A DNA stretch of 64,000 bases, from positions 1-64,000 of the forward strand of contig CAMIYM010000002.1 of the NCBI GenBank assembly GCA_946403085.1. Reading direction: 5' to 3'. Positions within the stretch are counted from its first letter, which is position 1; each line of letters begins with the position of its first letter. The DNA comes from an uncultured Clostridia bacterium (lineage in GTDB: Bacteria > Bacillota > Clostridia > Saccharofermentanales > Saccharofermentanaceae). Both the position numbers and the translations under genes were made by a program. Shown one piece after another: positions 43,330 to 53,183 of this stretch. The notes beneath the pieces were generated by a model. The model was not told the origin of the DNA. It ran no database searches and saw nothing but the letters and a program-made list of their open reading frames with translations.

Positions 43330-44898
43330 TTACCGCCTTTTTAACTGGCCCTGCTGCCATGCAATGATCTCATCTAAGATCTTGTTCCGCTCTTCGATAT
43401 AGCAATGCCTCTCATGACACCAGGGAGAGTTCTTAAATCCTTCAAACCAGCTCATATCGCCTTCCAAAAGAGAACTCCACTTACTGTCTAATCCCCGTGA
43501 GAGAATTATTAGTTCATTCCTGATCTTTTTTGATATGTGATTCCACTCAAAATCTATGCCTTCCCTGTCTGAATCATCAAACTTCACTACAAGATAATTA
43601 TTAACGGGATATTCAACTCTTCTTCCGTTCTCAAGAAATGTCATGCTCATTATTACACCGTCATCACGGTCTATGCCGAATATAAGACAGCATTTATCGT
43701 TAAACATAGCCATTTCTATATCCATATTAAGTTTGAAATGCATGCTGTGCTTTTTTGCAAGATCTCTCAAGTATTTGGGGATCTCGTTAACAGTAATATC
43801 TGACCACATATCGGGATGCTTGATAATGTGGTTTGTGGACGGGAAAGGCACTTCAGGCTCCTTTTCCTGAACAGGCTCAGATGCGGGTTTGGCATCATGG
43901 TCCAGAAACTTTTCTAACTTGTCTTCATATTTTTCGAGCCATAGCCTGGAATAGTCGTACTTGTATCTGCTCCAGGCAGTCTCTGCCTCCATGAAGTGTT
44001 TTACATGCTTCCATAAGACTCCGGCTGCCTTTTCCCGGTCTTTATAGATCCTGGTGGCATCATCTGCCATAAAGCCCTTTATGAAATTACGCTTTTTCCT
44101 GAATATGGAACGCATCGTTAAGAAGATGCCCAGAGGACAGCCCTGTGCCAGAATGACAACGATTATGCCGCCTATTAGGAATCCGGAATCTTCACTTTTA
44201 TTTGAAGTAAGAGAGATTACTATCCATGCAATTCCCATGAACATGAAAAATGCATATAGACACGAGAGTCCGATCCAAGCACCGTTCCAGGATCTCTTGT
44301 AATTGGACATTCGCGAGAGCTCATGAAGGTTCTCGTCAGGATAAAGACCGTCGCCCTTCTTAAGTTTGAACTTGCCTTTTCTAATATTCTTTCTGACGGT
44401 CAATTCCTCAGCGAAAAAGAAGATTCCGATACCCAGCGGGAAAACCGACACTATTAATGCTGCTTCGTAATTAATATCCGCACGGACATATTCTTTAGTG
44501 ATCCAATCGGTCTTAGCGATAATGGCCTTGTCCGGGTTCCTTTTCTCATAGTAAACGCCTATGACATCCCCCTGATGGATGAATTCATAAGGGCCATCCG
44601 GATCGTAGAAATGGTGCTTTGTATCAGAACCCTCTGGAGTATATTCGACGGTGATCGAATCAACATATCGTCTCTTGTTTCCGATCCACTCTTCACGGGT
44701 GCTGCTTGAAGTTACGATTCCTTCTGCAAACTCCATTTCTTCCAGCTTACGGTGATCGTTATAACGGCAGAATATGTTAATTCCAATGATCAAAAGAAAA
44801 ACGAAGATGAAAAACAGACCGACTTTCCAGTCGTTCTTCGCGCCTGACTTTTCAAACAGTTTCTTCTGTTCTTCTGTAAATCTCTTTTCTTCGCTCAT
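43330..44898 (-). CDS. large membrane protein, N-terminal DUF3592-like
   Basis: 522 residues. Hydrophobic segment 27-44, then a DUF3592-like region (AEGIVTSSSTREE, then VEYTPEGSD and GDVIGVYYEKRNPDKA), three or four further segments to about residue 260, and a long soluble C-terminal half with no known domain. AAGG directly touches the ATG and a TATAAT sits seven bases upstream, so the message may be leaderless (see promoter). Function unknown. Confidence 0.7.
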   Translation of the reverse strand: MSEEKRFTEEQKKLFEKSGAKNDWKVGLFFIFVFLLIIGINIFCRYNDHRKLEEMEFAEGIVTSSSTREEWIGNKRRYVDSITVEYTPEGSDTKHHFYDPDGPYEFIHQGDVIGVYYEKRNPDKAIIAKTDWITKEYVRADINYEAALIVSVFPLGIGIFFFAEELTVRKNIRKGKFKLKKGDGLYPDENLHELSRMSNYKRSWNGAWIGLSCLYAFFMFMGIAWIVISLTSNKSEDSGFLIGGIIVVILAQGCPLGIFLTMRSIFRKKRNFIKGFMADDATRIYKDREKAAGVLWKHVKHFMEAETAWSRYKYDYSRLWLEKYEDKLEKFLDHDAKPASEPVQEKEPEVPFPSTNHIIKHPDMWSDITVNEIPKYLRDLAKKHSMHFKLNMDIEMAMFNDKCCLIFGIDRDDGVIMSMTFLENGRRVEYPVNNYLVVKFDDSDREGIDFEWNHISKKIRNELIILSRGLDSKWSSLLEGDMSWFEGFKNSPWCHERHCYIEERNKILDEIIAWQQGQLKRR

Positions 44899-44905
44899 CC
44901 TTGAA

Positions 44906-44914
44906 ATTATAACA
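44906..44914 (-). promoter_or_regulatory. extended -10 promoter giving a possibly leaderless message
   Basis: TGT plus perfect TATAAT on the minus strand, ending seven bases before ATG 44898. Transcription would start at or next to the start codon. The word ACATGTTATAATT is shared with the promoter at 19775-19783. Confidence 0.5.
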
Positions 44915-45094
44915 TGTAAGATGTTAGACTATTTAATGTAGCAGAGTAATTAGTTATTCGCATTCTGCTTCCGCGACACCTTAAGGCGGGGTTAATAATG
45001 ATAAGAACCTTAGAATCTCATCATGAATGACAAAGAGGATCACGGCTTAATGCCGTGAAAGGTTTTGCTGTTCGTGAAAGGAGGTTCTTTTTTT

Positions 45095-45868
45095 ATGTTT
45101 CACGACTATCTTAAAAACTTGGACAGGATCGAATTCGCTGTCACAATGGCATGCACCGGAAGATGCAGGCACTGTTCGGAAGGAGATCATGTAAACTGCA
45201 CGGGACACATCGATGCTGATGTGGCAACTGATGCTGTCAGAAAGATCTGCAGACACTTTCAGATCAAGTCTCTGATGACTTTCGGCGGTGAGCCTCTTCT
45301 TTATCCTGAGGTGATCTATGCAATCCACCAGACTGCAAAAGAGATGGACATTCCCGACAGACAGCTGATCACTAACGGATACTTCTCAAAGTCCGGGGAG
45401 AAGATCTCTGAAGTGGCAAATAAGCTTGCCGGATGCGGAGTAAATGACCTGCTCTTATCAGTTGATGCGTTCCATCAGGAGACGATTCCCATGGAGCCGG
45501 TAATGCTTTTCGCAGAGAGCATTGTAAAAGAAGGCATACCTGCAGAACTGTCACCTGCATGGCTTGTGAGCCGTGAGGATGATAACCCTTACAACATCAG
45601 GACAAGGGAGATCTTAAGTCAGTTCTCACATCTGAACATTCCTGTGGGACAGGGCAACATCATATTCCCTGAAGGCAACGCTCTTAAGTATCTCGGAGAA
45701 TACTTCAGTGAGAACACGATGACATCATCCCCATATGAGGACGATCCGACAGATGTCAGAGCAGTCTCATTCTCCCCGGACGGATCCGTAGATCTGATGA
45801 ACGGAAATGTTTATGAGACCGATATCATCGATCTGCTGAAGAACTACAAGGGAGTTGTCACTGACTGA
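45095..45868 (+). CDS. radical SAM protein
   Basis: 257 residues. The iron-sulphur cluster motif CxxxCxxC is CTGRCRHC (C20, C24, C27), followed by LMTFGGEPLLYPE, the GGE motif for SAM. There is no SPASM or other C-terminal Cys-rich domain, so only one cluster. AAGGAGG lies ten bases before ATG 45095. The 196-base region before it holds two small hairpins (GCAGA/TCTGC near 44941; CACGGC/GCCGTG at 45040-45056). No precursor peptide or partner enzyme is adjacent, so the reaction is unknown. Its end overlaps the convergent solute-binding gene by 11 bases. Confidence 0.85.
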   Translation: MFHDYLKNLDRIEFAVTMACTGRCRHCSEGDHVNCTGHIDADVATDAVRKICRHFQIKSLMTFGGEPLLYPEVIYAIHQTAKEMDIPDRQLITNGYFSKSGEKISEVANKLAGCGVNDLLLSVDAFHQETIPMEPVMLFAESIVKEGIPAELSPAWLVSREDDNPYNIRTREILSQFSHLNIPVGQGNIIFPEGNALKYLGEYFSENTMTSSPYEDDPTDVRAVSFSPDGSVDLMNGNVYETDIIDLLKNYKGVVTD

Positions 45869-47153
45869 ATGAGCCGTAACCGGCAATTGCTTCATCAATG
45901 GACATCTTGCCGGTTCCGACATTATAACTTGCCTGTCTTAACTGTATGACCGCATCATCTGTCAATCCGATCACTTCCGGTGACAGAATGCGGGATTCAG
46001 GAACGTTTCCGAATGCTGCATACATGTTGTTAAAAGACAGATCCTTAGTCGGCGGCATAAGTCCCTTGTTCTGTGCCATCTCATTCAGCTGCTGTGAAGT
46101 GATCAGGAAACGCATGAATTCGTTTGCCATCGCCAGATTGGAGCTGGACTTGTTGACGGAAAACTGCAGGTTGGGTATGTCAAGGAAATACGCACCATCA
46201 TCCGACATCGGGATAGGTACGAAAGCGTATTTGAAGGGATTCGCGATGAATGCCTCCGAACGGCTTTCACGCTTTTTCGTTCCTGATACGGTGTCGCCTG
46301 AGCATGTCATCATGGGCACATCACCCTCAAAGAAGCGGAGTATTACGGCATCGTAGTTATTCTCGATCTCATCACACGCTGCAAGGTCCACAATGCCCTC
46401 ATCCATGAACTGCTTCATCTTCTCAAGCGCAGGTCTCATATACTTTCCGGCTGAAGCATCAAGGGAATTGAGATTCTTGACGGCCTCAGCATCATTAGCC
46501 ACAGTGCTGCAGAAGTAAGGATAGATGCTCAGTGTGAAAAGCGATGTCGTCTCCTTCTTGGAGAAACCCATCAAAGGATTCTTGTAACCCTTTTGGCGGA
46601 ACGCATTGCAGACATCGAGCAATTCCTTATATGTTGTAGGAACCTTCAATCCTTCCTTCTCGAAAAGTGTCTTGTTAACAAGCATTCCATATGTGTTCGC
46701 GAAAACGGGTACCATTGGAAGTGTACCGTCGTCTGTATTAAGAATGATGTTTTTTCTGATGCAGTCCAGATCAAGACCCAGAGCGGGATCAGCAAGATTC
46801 TCTGCATGATCTATTGAGGATTTATACTGGTCACGGCCATACATCCAGGAGTAATTGACGTAGATATCAGGGGCATCCTTACCATTCAGGACCGTGCCGA
46901 TCATGTTGTTGTAGTCATCGACCTTTGTATATACCAGTTCGACATTGGGATAGAATTTGTTGAATCGGTCTATCTCTGTCTCAAGTGCTTCGAAGTTGTC
47001 GTAACCGCCGGCAATGTTGATGTGGCAGCTGGTCGAAGTGTCCAGCTTGGGACTGAATCCCTCCTTGGCCTTCGGTTCCTGCTTGCCGGAATTGCACGCA
47101 GTAAGAGCCAGTATCATAGATGCGGTAAGAATAATGCTTATTGCTTTTTTCAT
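45858..47153 (-). CDS. extracellular solute-binding lipoprotein, family 1
   Basis: 431 residues. Lipobox LALTAC (Cys 20), then the fold of ABC sugar-binding proteins: [19 protein letters not shown] near the start, GKDAPDIYV, and [20 protein letters not shown]. No permease or ATPase gene is near. Instead it is the second gene after a hybrid histidine kinase, overlapping it by four bases (ATGA), so it probably feeds ligand information to the kinase rather than transport. AGAGG precedes the ATG. Confidence 0.9.
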   Translation of the reverse strand: MKKAISIILTASMILALTACNSGKQEPKAKEGFSPKLDTSTSCHINIAGGYDNFEALETEIDRFNKFYPNVELVYTKVDDYNNMIGTVLNGKDAPDIYVNYSWMYGRDQYKSSIDHAENLADPALGLDLDCIRKNIILNTDDGTLPMVPVFANTYGMLVNKTLFEKEGLKVPTTYKELLDVCNAFRQKGYKNPLMGFSKKETTSLFTLSIYPYFCSTVANDAEAVKNLNSLDASAGKYMRPALEKMKQFMDEGIVDLAACDEIENNYDAVILRFFEGDVPMMTCSGDTVSGTKKRESRSEAFIANPFKYAFVPIPMSDDGAYFLDIPNLQFSVNKSSSNLAMANEFMRFLITSQQLNEMAQNKGLMPPTKDLSFNNMYAAFGNVPESRILSPEVIGLTDDAVIQLRQASYNVGTGKMSIDEAIAGYGSFSQ

Positions 47154-49708
47154 AATTGACCTCTCCCTTCCTTGATCCTGCGGATCTCTTTTATTACTAA
47201 CTTAATATCTACAGGTTTTGCTATATGTCCGTTCATTCCTGCATTCAGGCACTCCGTTATATTCTCTGAGAATGCATCAGCCGTCATCGCGACGATCGGG
47301 ATCGATGCTGCCCACGGATTATCGAGTGCACGGATCGTTCTTGTGGCATCAAGGCCGTTCATCTCAGGCATCTGCACATCCATGAATATCAATTCATAAC
47401 TGCCCTCAGCAGCCGAACTGATCTTATCTACACATATACGGCCGTTCTCTGCACGTTCTGTCGTAATTCCAAACATGGCGAGCATGGCGGATATGATCTC
47501 CCAGTTGATGTCATTATCCTCTGCCACAAGGATATTAAGTCCCTGGAGATCGGAGTAATCGTCTTCCGGCTCGACAGATGCGGATTCTTTTCCGATGAGA
47601 GCATTGATCTTGTCATAAAGCGTGGAACGGAAAAGCGGTTTGCTTACAAAACCATTAGCTCCTGCAGCCTTTGCCTTGTCCTCTATATCAGACCAGTCGT
47701 ATGCAGAGATAAGTAATATAGGCGTCTTCGTATCGATCTCTTCGCGGATGCGTCTGATCGTCTCAAGTCCGTCAACCTCAGGCATCTTCCAGTCGATTAT
47801 GATGACATTGTAATCACGGCCCGATAAGTGCCTGTGCTCGATCATGCCGAGCGCTTCTATTCCGTTATTTGCCTGCTCCACAGACGCACCAAGTGATTCA
47901 AGCGTATCTGCGGCCGTCTGAAGCAATATCTCATCGTCATCAACGATAAGGACATCAATAGGCTCCAGCTTCATGTCGTCACGCTGCCTGTCAGCTGCCG
48001 GGATATCAAGTACGACCGTGAATGTGGTTCCCTTGCCCTGCTCACTCTTGCAATCGATCGTTCCTCCGATAAGATCGACCATCTGCTTCGTTATCGCGAG
48101 ACCCAAACCTGTTCCCTGAATGCTGTTGACACGGCTGTCCACCTGGCGCGAAAAAGGCTTATACATGTTCTCCATGAATTCCGGACTCATTCCGATACCG
48201 GTATCAGCCACAACATATGTCAGGCGTACACATCCCTGTACAGAGCTTTTTTCCTCACGGAGATCTACGCTGATACTTCCTCCCGGTTCCGTGTATTTGA
48301 CGGCGTTCGACAGGATGTTGATATAGATCTGATTAAGTCTCAACTGGTCAGCGTAGAGATATTCAGTCTCGATCTGATTGATGTGGAAACTGAATTCAAT
48401 ATTCTTCTCCTTGATCATGGGCTGTGAGATATTCACGAGGTTCTCGACCGTATCCACGATGGAGAATGTCAGCGGATTTAATGCCAGTTTTCCGCTTTCG
48501 ACCTTCGAGATATCCAGGATATCGTTGATAAGCGTCAAAAGATGATTGCCTGCAAGGCTGATCTTGCGCAGGCTTTCCTTTGTCGAAGCCTCATCACCGG
48601 TATTCTTCTCGGCCAGAGTCGTAAGACCGATAATCGCATTCATCGGAGTGCGGATGTCATGTGACATGGTGGAAAGAAAATCTGTCTTTGCCTTATTTGC
48701 AGCCTCAGCTTTTCTTGCAGTTATCTGGAGACGTTTATTCAAGTAGATCATATGGATCAGGTCGCAGATAAACAGGATCAGCAATCCGGCAGATACGACT
48801 CCGATCAGCATCCAGTCTCTTGTGTGCACATTAAGATCCGCTGCCGGAACGAGACCCAATAAAGTCCATCCGGAGGCTGCCGTCACAGGTGTATAAGCAA
48901 GAATGCATTTCTGCCCGTGAGAATTGATCATCGTAAATGAACCTGTTTCCGATGTAACCTTTTCGAACAACGCCTTGGAGGATTCAGGATCAGTCGGATT
49001 ATATGATTTGTAGAACTCGAAGAAGCTGGAGTTCTTGTAGCTGAAGCCTTTAAGAATATAATCACCGTTCGCATCGATCATGGACAGTTCAGCGTTTACG
49101 AGCTCTGTCTGGGGGAATACCCACTTCTGCTCGAGCGCAGAGATCGGGACTACTCTGAGAAGCAGTGCTGCCCTGGCATTTCCGCTCTCAGGATCACGCA
49201 ATGTAACATTGTTACAGAATGCCAGGGATTGCTCTCCGTTTATAGGATTGGTGTACGCACGGGTTATATTGATGGACTTTCCGATCTCGTCGATCCAGGA
49301 TACGTCATTAAAGAGTTCCAGACGCTGATATGAGACATCATAGTCATCTTCAGTTCCCTGGCTAGGGCGTGTGGAAAGACCGTTGAGCGTGTCAGCGAAG
49401 ATAATATGAGCCGATGTGTTCTCAAGCACATGCGAAGCGCGGATATACGCGGCAGCCTCCTCAATGGTCATGTTCTTGCCGTTGATATAACGTGCCCACA
49501 CATCGCAGACCCGCTGCTCACCTTCCATATAATTCTCAGTCACGCGTTCCATGGTGACCGTGGTGTTCTCGAAGTTCTCCACCTGTCTTCTGTAAGACTC
49601 CCTGCTCTCATATCCGGAATACAGGACAACAAAGACCAGTATGGCGGCCATAAGGATCACATTGATGATAATGATCAGGAACTTTTTCATGATCTGAGAT
49701 GATTTCAT
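47150..49708 (-). CDS. hybrid sensor histidine kinase with two receiver domains
   Basis: 852 residues. Membrane segment 10-30, an extracytoplasmic dCache-like sensor (about 35-295), second membrane segment (about 300-322), HisKA with H350 ([10 protein letters not shown]), HATPase with DTGIGMSPE and GTGLGLAI, then two receivers with phospho-acceptors D639 (IIIDWKMPE) and D777 (IFMDVQMPE). There is no output domain, so phosphate must pass to another protein, perhaps an unlinked Hpt or regulator. AAAGG lies about 11 bases before the ATG. Paired with the solute-binding lipoprotein. Confidence 0.92.
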   Translation of the reverse strand: MKSSQIMKKFLIIIINVILMAAILVFVVLYSGYESRESYRRQVENFENTTVTMERVTENYMEGEQRVCDVWARYINGKNMTIEEAAAYIRASHVLENTSAHIIFADTLNGLSTRPSQGTEDDYDVSYQRLELFNDVSWIDEIGKSINITRAYTNPINGEQSLAFCNNVTLRDPESGNARAALLLRVVPISALEQKWVFPQTELVNAELSMIDANGDYILKGFSYKNSSFFEFYKSYNPTDPESSKALFEKVTSETGSFTMINSHGQKCILAYTPVTAASGWTLLGLVPAADLNVHTRDWMLIGVVSAGLLILFICDLIHMIYLNKRLQITARKAEAANKAKTDFLSTMSHDIRTPMNAIIGLTTLAEKNTGDEASTKESLRKISLAGNHLLTLINDILDISKVESGKLALNPLTFSIVDTVENLVNISQPMIKEKNIEFSFHINQIETEYLYADQLRLNQIYINILSNAVKYTEPGGSISVDLREEKSSVQGCVRLTYVVADTGIGMSPEFMENMYKPFSRQVDSRVNSIQGTGLGLAITKQMVDLIGGTIDCKSEQGKGTTFTVVLDIPAADRQRDDMKLEPIDVLIVDDDEILLQTAADTLESLGASVEQANNGIEALGMIEHRHLSGRDYNVIIIDWKMPEVDGLETIRRIREEIDTKTPILLISAYDWSDIEDKAKAAGANGFVSKPLFRSTLYDKINALIGKESASVEPEDDYSDLQGLNILVAEDNDINWEIISAMLAMFGITTERAENGRICVDKISSAAEGSYELIFMDVQMPEMNGLDATRTIRALDNPWAASIPIVAMTADAFSENITECLNAGMNGHIAKPVDIKLVIKEIRRIKEGRGQL

Positions 49709-49790
49709 TAGCGTTTTACCTTTAAGCGACTGTTACTTTTCGATCAAATCTTTTAATAATTATACAGTTTATTTGACATTTAAGGAATGT

Positions 49791-49904
49791 TCAAAACCAT
49801 ATACTAAGCTGCTTACCGGAGACATAGCTCCTGCTGCAGATTATGAATTAATATTACTTCAACAGATGTTTATATATCTGCACGGCACAATGAACTATTT
49901 ATAA
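49791..49904 (+). pseudogene. possible C-terminal relic of a lost gene
   Basis: An open frame ending at TAA 49902 reads KPYTKLLTGDIAPAADYE and then LILLQQMFIYLHGTMNYL, protein-like and amphipathic, but upstream the sequence is AT-rich and lacks a start with a ribosome site. It sits in a 257-base gap between divergently read genes. Family not recognised. Confidence 0.3.
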
Positions 49905-49965
49905 ACAGTTTGAAACAAGGAAGGACTTTCCGGAATACTTCAGAATGAGCATTTCCTGCTGCTCA

Positions 49966-51423
49966 TCAGTAAAGCTCAAAAGGCAGCGTTATCTCGTCTT
50001 TGTCGTCTTTTTCATCATCAGGATCATCTTTGTCGTAAACACCGCAGCGGCGTTCAATTACTTTAAGCTCAACACGGTGCGTCTTATCAAGATAAGCATC
50101 CATTCCGGGAGCTTTGTCAAAATCATTGACGTTATCGATCTTCTCATGGATCTTTTGGGAAGCACGCTCGGCTAAAGGCCTTATCGTGGCCAGCAGGATG
50201 ATCGATATTATTATCAACAGCTCAATTGCACACAGGGTTATAACCAGAAAATAAAAGAAAGGATGCATATTACCCGATGCGGCAATAAGCATCGCAGTAA
50301 TAGGCAGCATAAATGCTGCGCCCATAAGGATCCATCTCCAGTAGCCACTCATGATGCTGACCGCACGGTCAAGCACATTAAGCGAACTCGACGTCGGCGC
50401 CTGGCCACTTGCTTCGCCTGTCTGACCGTTAACCGCAAACTGATAAGTACGGCCTTCAAACTCGACCGTCATAAACCATACGGGAAGCAGGCAGTACTTG
50501 ACGCTGAACTCACTCATCCAAGAGAATGTCTTTTGAGGTTCAGGATCATATGAATCGAACTTTGCGGCAATAGATGAATTGAGGTCCATGGATATCCTGT
50601 CCATCCTTTTCGCGAACCTTTCCATCAGTTCGAAAGGCCCCTGATCGTATTTGTCAGCGCAAAATCCCTGAAGGAATTTGTTGTCGAACTTAACCATCTC
50701 GCTGTAATCGTAAGGCTCTATCGCTTCCATCAGTTTGTTGGCAATATTGAGTGATGCATCGAAAGGCACATTCTTAACGTAGTATTTGGCTTTTGCCATG
50801 AGCGGATGATTTTCCGGAGTATCCCATGTATTTATCTTTCCGGTACCATATAGATCAGTATTCACAACGCAGTCAACGAGCCAGAACGGCACATAAAGCG
50901 GCATTATCTTTGTAAGACGGCTCCTGGTCTTAAAGCCCCTCGGTGTCATCTTCCTCGTCTTGAGCCACTTCTTTATATTGCTTTCGGCAGTCTTCTTATC
51001 GATCTTGAATGGCACGATATAATCAGGCTTGAATTCTCTCGTCATTCGTCTCGTGATAAGAGCGGGCGAACCGCAGAACGGACACATCGTCGACATCGTA
51101 TTCTCATCGGCGATCAAAGCGGCACCGCAGCTGTCACACACGATCTCATGACGCTTTCTGTCGTCCTCCGAGATCTCGTTGTCACCCGTATAATCGTGCT
51201 CTATGCTGCAGCCGATAGAACCCAGCTTCTCGAGTGTCGTGGGCTTATAGATATTACCGCAGTTGCGGCATACCATGCCCTGTACCTCAGGCGCGAAAAA
51301 GAGATTCGATGCGCATGACGGACACTTAAAAGACTTGGCAACGAGCTGCTCGTTACCACCCATACCGCCATTCCTTCCAAAAGGATCCGGCATACCCGAA
51401 TTAAACGGTCTTGCACTCCACAC
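49966..51423 (-). CDS. TFIIB-type zinc-ribbon membrane protein (paralog 2 of 3)
   Basis: 485 residues. A Gly/Pro-rich N-terminus, two zinc ribbons (CPSCAS/CRNCGN and CDSCGA/CPFCGS), the shared central domain (IVPFKIDKKTAES, LYVPFWLVD, FAVNGQTGEASG), two or three membrane segments (about 345-430) and an acidic Asp/Lys tail. The start is GTG 51423 with AGGGG eight bases upstream; GTG 51432 touches the site. Closest in plan to the 61900 gene. Function unknown. Confidence 0.75.
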   Translation of the reverse strand: MWSARPFNSGMPDPFGRNGGMGGNEQLVAKSFKCPSCASNLFFAPEVQGMVCRNCGNIYKPTTLEKLGSIGCSIEHDYTGDNEISEDDRKRHEIVCDSCGAALIADENTMSTMCPFCGSPALITRRMTREFKPDYIVPFKIDKKTAESNIKKWLKTRKMTPRGFKTRSRLTKIMPLYVPFWLVDCVVNTDLYGTGKINTWDTPENHPLMAKAKYYVKNVPFDASLNIANKLMEAIEPYDYSEMVKFDNKFLQGFCADKYDQGPFELMERFAKRMDRISMDLNSSIAAKFDSYDPEPQKTFSWMSEFSVKYCLLPVWFMTVEFEGRTYQFAVNGQTGEASGQAPTSSSLNVLDRAVSIMSGYWRWILMGAAFMLPITAMLIAASGNMHPFFYFLVITLCAIELLIIISIILLATIRPLAERASQKIHEKIDNVNDFDKAPGMDAYLDKTHRVELKVIERRCGVYDKDDPDDEKDDKDEITLPFELY

Positions 51424-51539
51424 TTTTGTCACCCCTTATTCCGGCCGGGTAAGATGCCCCGGACCGATTTCCGATTAATATATTATATCAACAGAACAGC
51501 ACCGGTATCTACAAAACTGCACACCCCGGGCAAGAAACA

Positions 51540-51570
51540 TGCTAAAATGTTAGTGAGCAACCTTTGCTCG
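51540..51570 (+). promoter_or_regulatory. extended -10 promoter with adjacent inverted repeat
   Basis: TGC plus TAAAAT (51540-51548), then the inverted repeat GAGCAA-CCT-TTGCTC (51556-51570) where transcription would start. It lies about 30-60 bases before ATG 51598. The repeat looks like an operator or a leader hairpin. Confidence 0.4.
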
Positions 51571-51597
51571 CTGACATTTATTGGGGAGGGATATGTA

Positions 51598-53109
51598 ATG
51601 AAAAGATTGATCTGCTTATTTCTGACAGGTTCAATTGTTCTAGGTCTGGCTGCCTGCCATACGCCGAAAGAGACGACATCAACGGAAACTACTGTTGCGA
51701 CCGAATCCACGACAGCACCTTCAGAGACAGAAAGTACTACATCTGCTTCTGAGACGCCGGCAGTAACCGAGTCATCTAAAGCCGATGATAAGCTCGGTCT
51801 TTCCATTAATGAGGTCGCCTACAAATTAATGAAGGAACTCGACGTAAGTATAGATGATGCTCATTTTGCCTCGAAAGAATATGCTTCGAATAATAAGGAA
51901 CTAGGCGTGCTGGATTGTGTTTATTTCGATCGTTTCGAGAGTGGTCTAAAGGAAAAGATCGATGGATATAATGCATATATCGCAAATGTCTATGTCGTTG
52001 AATACGACATAGAATCAGAAATCTACAAGAATCTGTCAGTTGGATCGAACGTGCAGTTTTTCGCTGACGGCAGAGTCAGATCTCTAGTTACAGCAATAGT
52101 TAAGCAGTATGTCTTATGTATTGATATGGGTTTGGGAAATGACAACCAAATCACGAGTCCGGAAAGATATACCGCTGCACCTTTCAAGGTCGTCAAAGTC
52201 CAAAAGGCATATGACGCCTTTATCGCATTGTCACCTAACGAGATAGCAACGGAAAATATGTCCATATCCGGCATCGAACAAAAGATGCTTGCTGTTCTTG
52301 GTGATAAGTACATGACTCTTTTCACGACTGACAAAAACCATACCGAAGATAACAAAAAGATCGGTGTACTGAATTACGTTGCAATCACGAACATCGATTC
52401 TAAGCTAAAGAAAAAGATCAACGGCTACGATACGTATAGGGTTTACATTTATCTGATAGAATTTGACACGTCTTCTGCTGAGTATAAGAATCTCTTAGTC
52501 GGAAAGACATGTTCATTCTTTAATAATAACTTGAAAGACAAATACACAGTCACTGCGATCTGCGACCAGTATGTATTATGTATAGAGTCCTCGCTCGGCA
52601 AGGACGGCAATATCTATGGTGAGACTCTGCAGACAAAGCCAGCATTTACTATCAAAGAAGTGCAGAATCTCTATGATAAGTTCCAGGATATAATCCCCCC
52701 GCCGGATGGCAAAGCACGTGCAGCGCTCTCTGATGTGACACGCGACATCCTTAAGGCGATAGGACGCACGGCCAAGAATACAAGTATCAGTTATCAGGAT
52801 GAGGCTGAGGTCGCAAAAAATAATAAAGGCATAGGCGTAGTCAATTATGTCGGTCTCTGGCACCATGATCTGAATTACGACATTTATATCATTGAGTTTG
52901 ATGTAAATTCCAAGGAGTATAAAGATCTTGCGGTCGGCAAGAGAGTCGGATTCTTCAGTGGCAGCAGCAAGTCTTATTACTACGTCACCGCTATCAACAA
53001 ACAGTATGTTCTTTTCCTTTACGAAGGCGGAAAATTCGAGAATAACCAGCCGCCTTTCAAGGAAAAGGGTGCGCAGAAAGCTTATGATGCCTTCATGGCG
53101 ATCAAGTAA
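51598..53109 (+). CDS. lipoprotein with three repeated domains
   Basis: 503 residues. Lipobox LGLAAC (Cys 19), a Thr/Glu/Ser-rich linker (22-60), then three diverged copies of one domain at about 101, 254 and 410. Each has the skeleton G(V/I)xxYV, then YxxExD...YKxLxVG, FF, and xAIxxQYVLxxE. The repeat period is about 155 residues. ATG 51598 has GGGGAGGG upstream; the longer frame from 51454 would bury the signal peptide. A surface protein of unknown function; the repeats suggest binding to something repetitive. Confidence 0.75.
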   Translation: MKRLICLFLTGSIVLGLAACHTPKETTSTETTVATESTTAPSETESTTSASETPAVTESSKADDKLGLSINEVAYKLMKELDVSIDDAHFASKEYASNNKELGVLDCVYFDRFESGLKEKIDGYNAYIANVYVVEYDIESEIYKNLSVGSNVQFFADGRVRSLVTAIVKQYVLCIDMGLGNDNQITSPERYTAAPFKVVKVQKAYDAFIALSPNEIATENMSISGIEQKMLAVLGDKYMTLFTTDKNHTEDNKKIGVLNYVAITNIDSKLKKKINGYDTYRVYIYLIEFDTSSAEYKNLLVGKTCSFFNNNLKDKYTVTAICDQYVLCIESSLGKDGNIYGETLQTKPAFTIKEVQNLYDKFQDIIPPPDGKARAALSDVTRDILKAIGRTAKNTSISYQDEAEVAKNNKGIGVVNYVGLWHHDLNYDIYIIEFDVNSKEYKDLAVGKRVGFFSGSSKSYYYVTAINKQYVLFLYEGGKFENNQPPFKEKGAQKAYDAFMAIK

Positions 53110-53133
53110 AACATAGCAGCATTAAAGATGCAA

Positions 53134-53168
53134 AAACAGGGCTGTCTCGAAGACGAGGCAGCCCTTTC
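53134..53168. terminator. bidirectional terminator between convergent genes
   Basis: Stem AGGGCTGTCTCG/CGAGGCAGCCCT (one G-T pair, 53138-53164) flanked by CAAAAA on one side and TTTCTC on the other, between the three-repeat lipoprotein and the TPR-like gene. Confidence 0.75.
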
Positions 53169-53183
53169 TCTGACCGGTCACCC

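Noticed and set aside
45023..45058. Short frame before the radical SAM gene (MNDKEDHGLMP) as a RiPP precursor peptide
   Set aside because: Only 11 codons, no ribosome site, and the radical SAM protein lacks the SPASM or RRE domains expected for peptide maturation.
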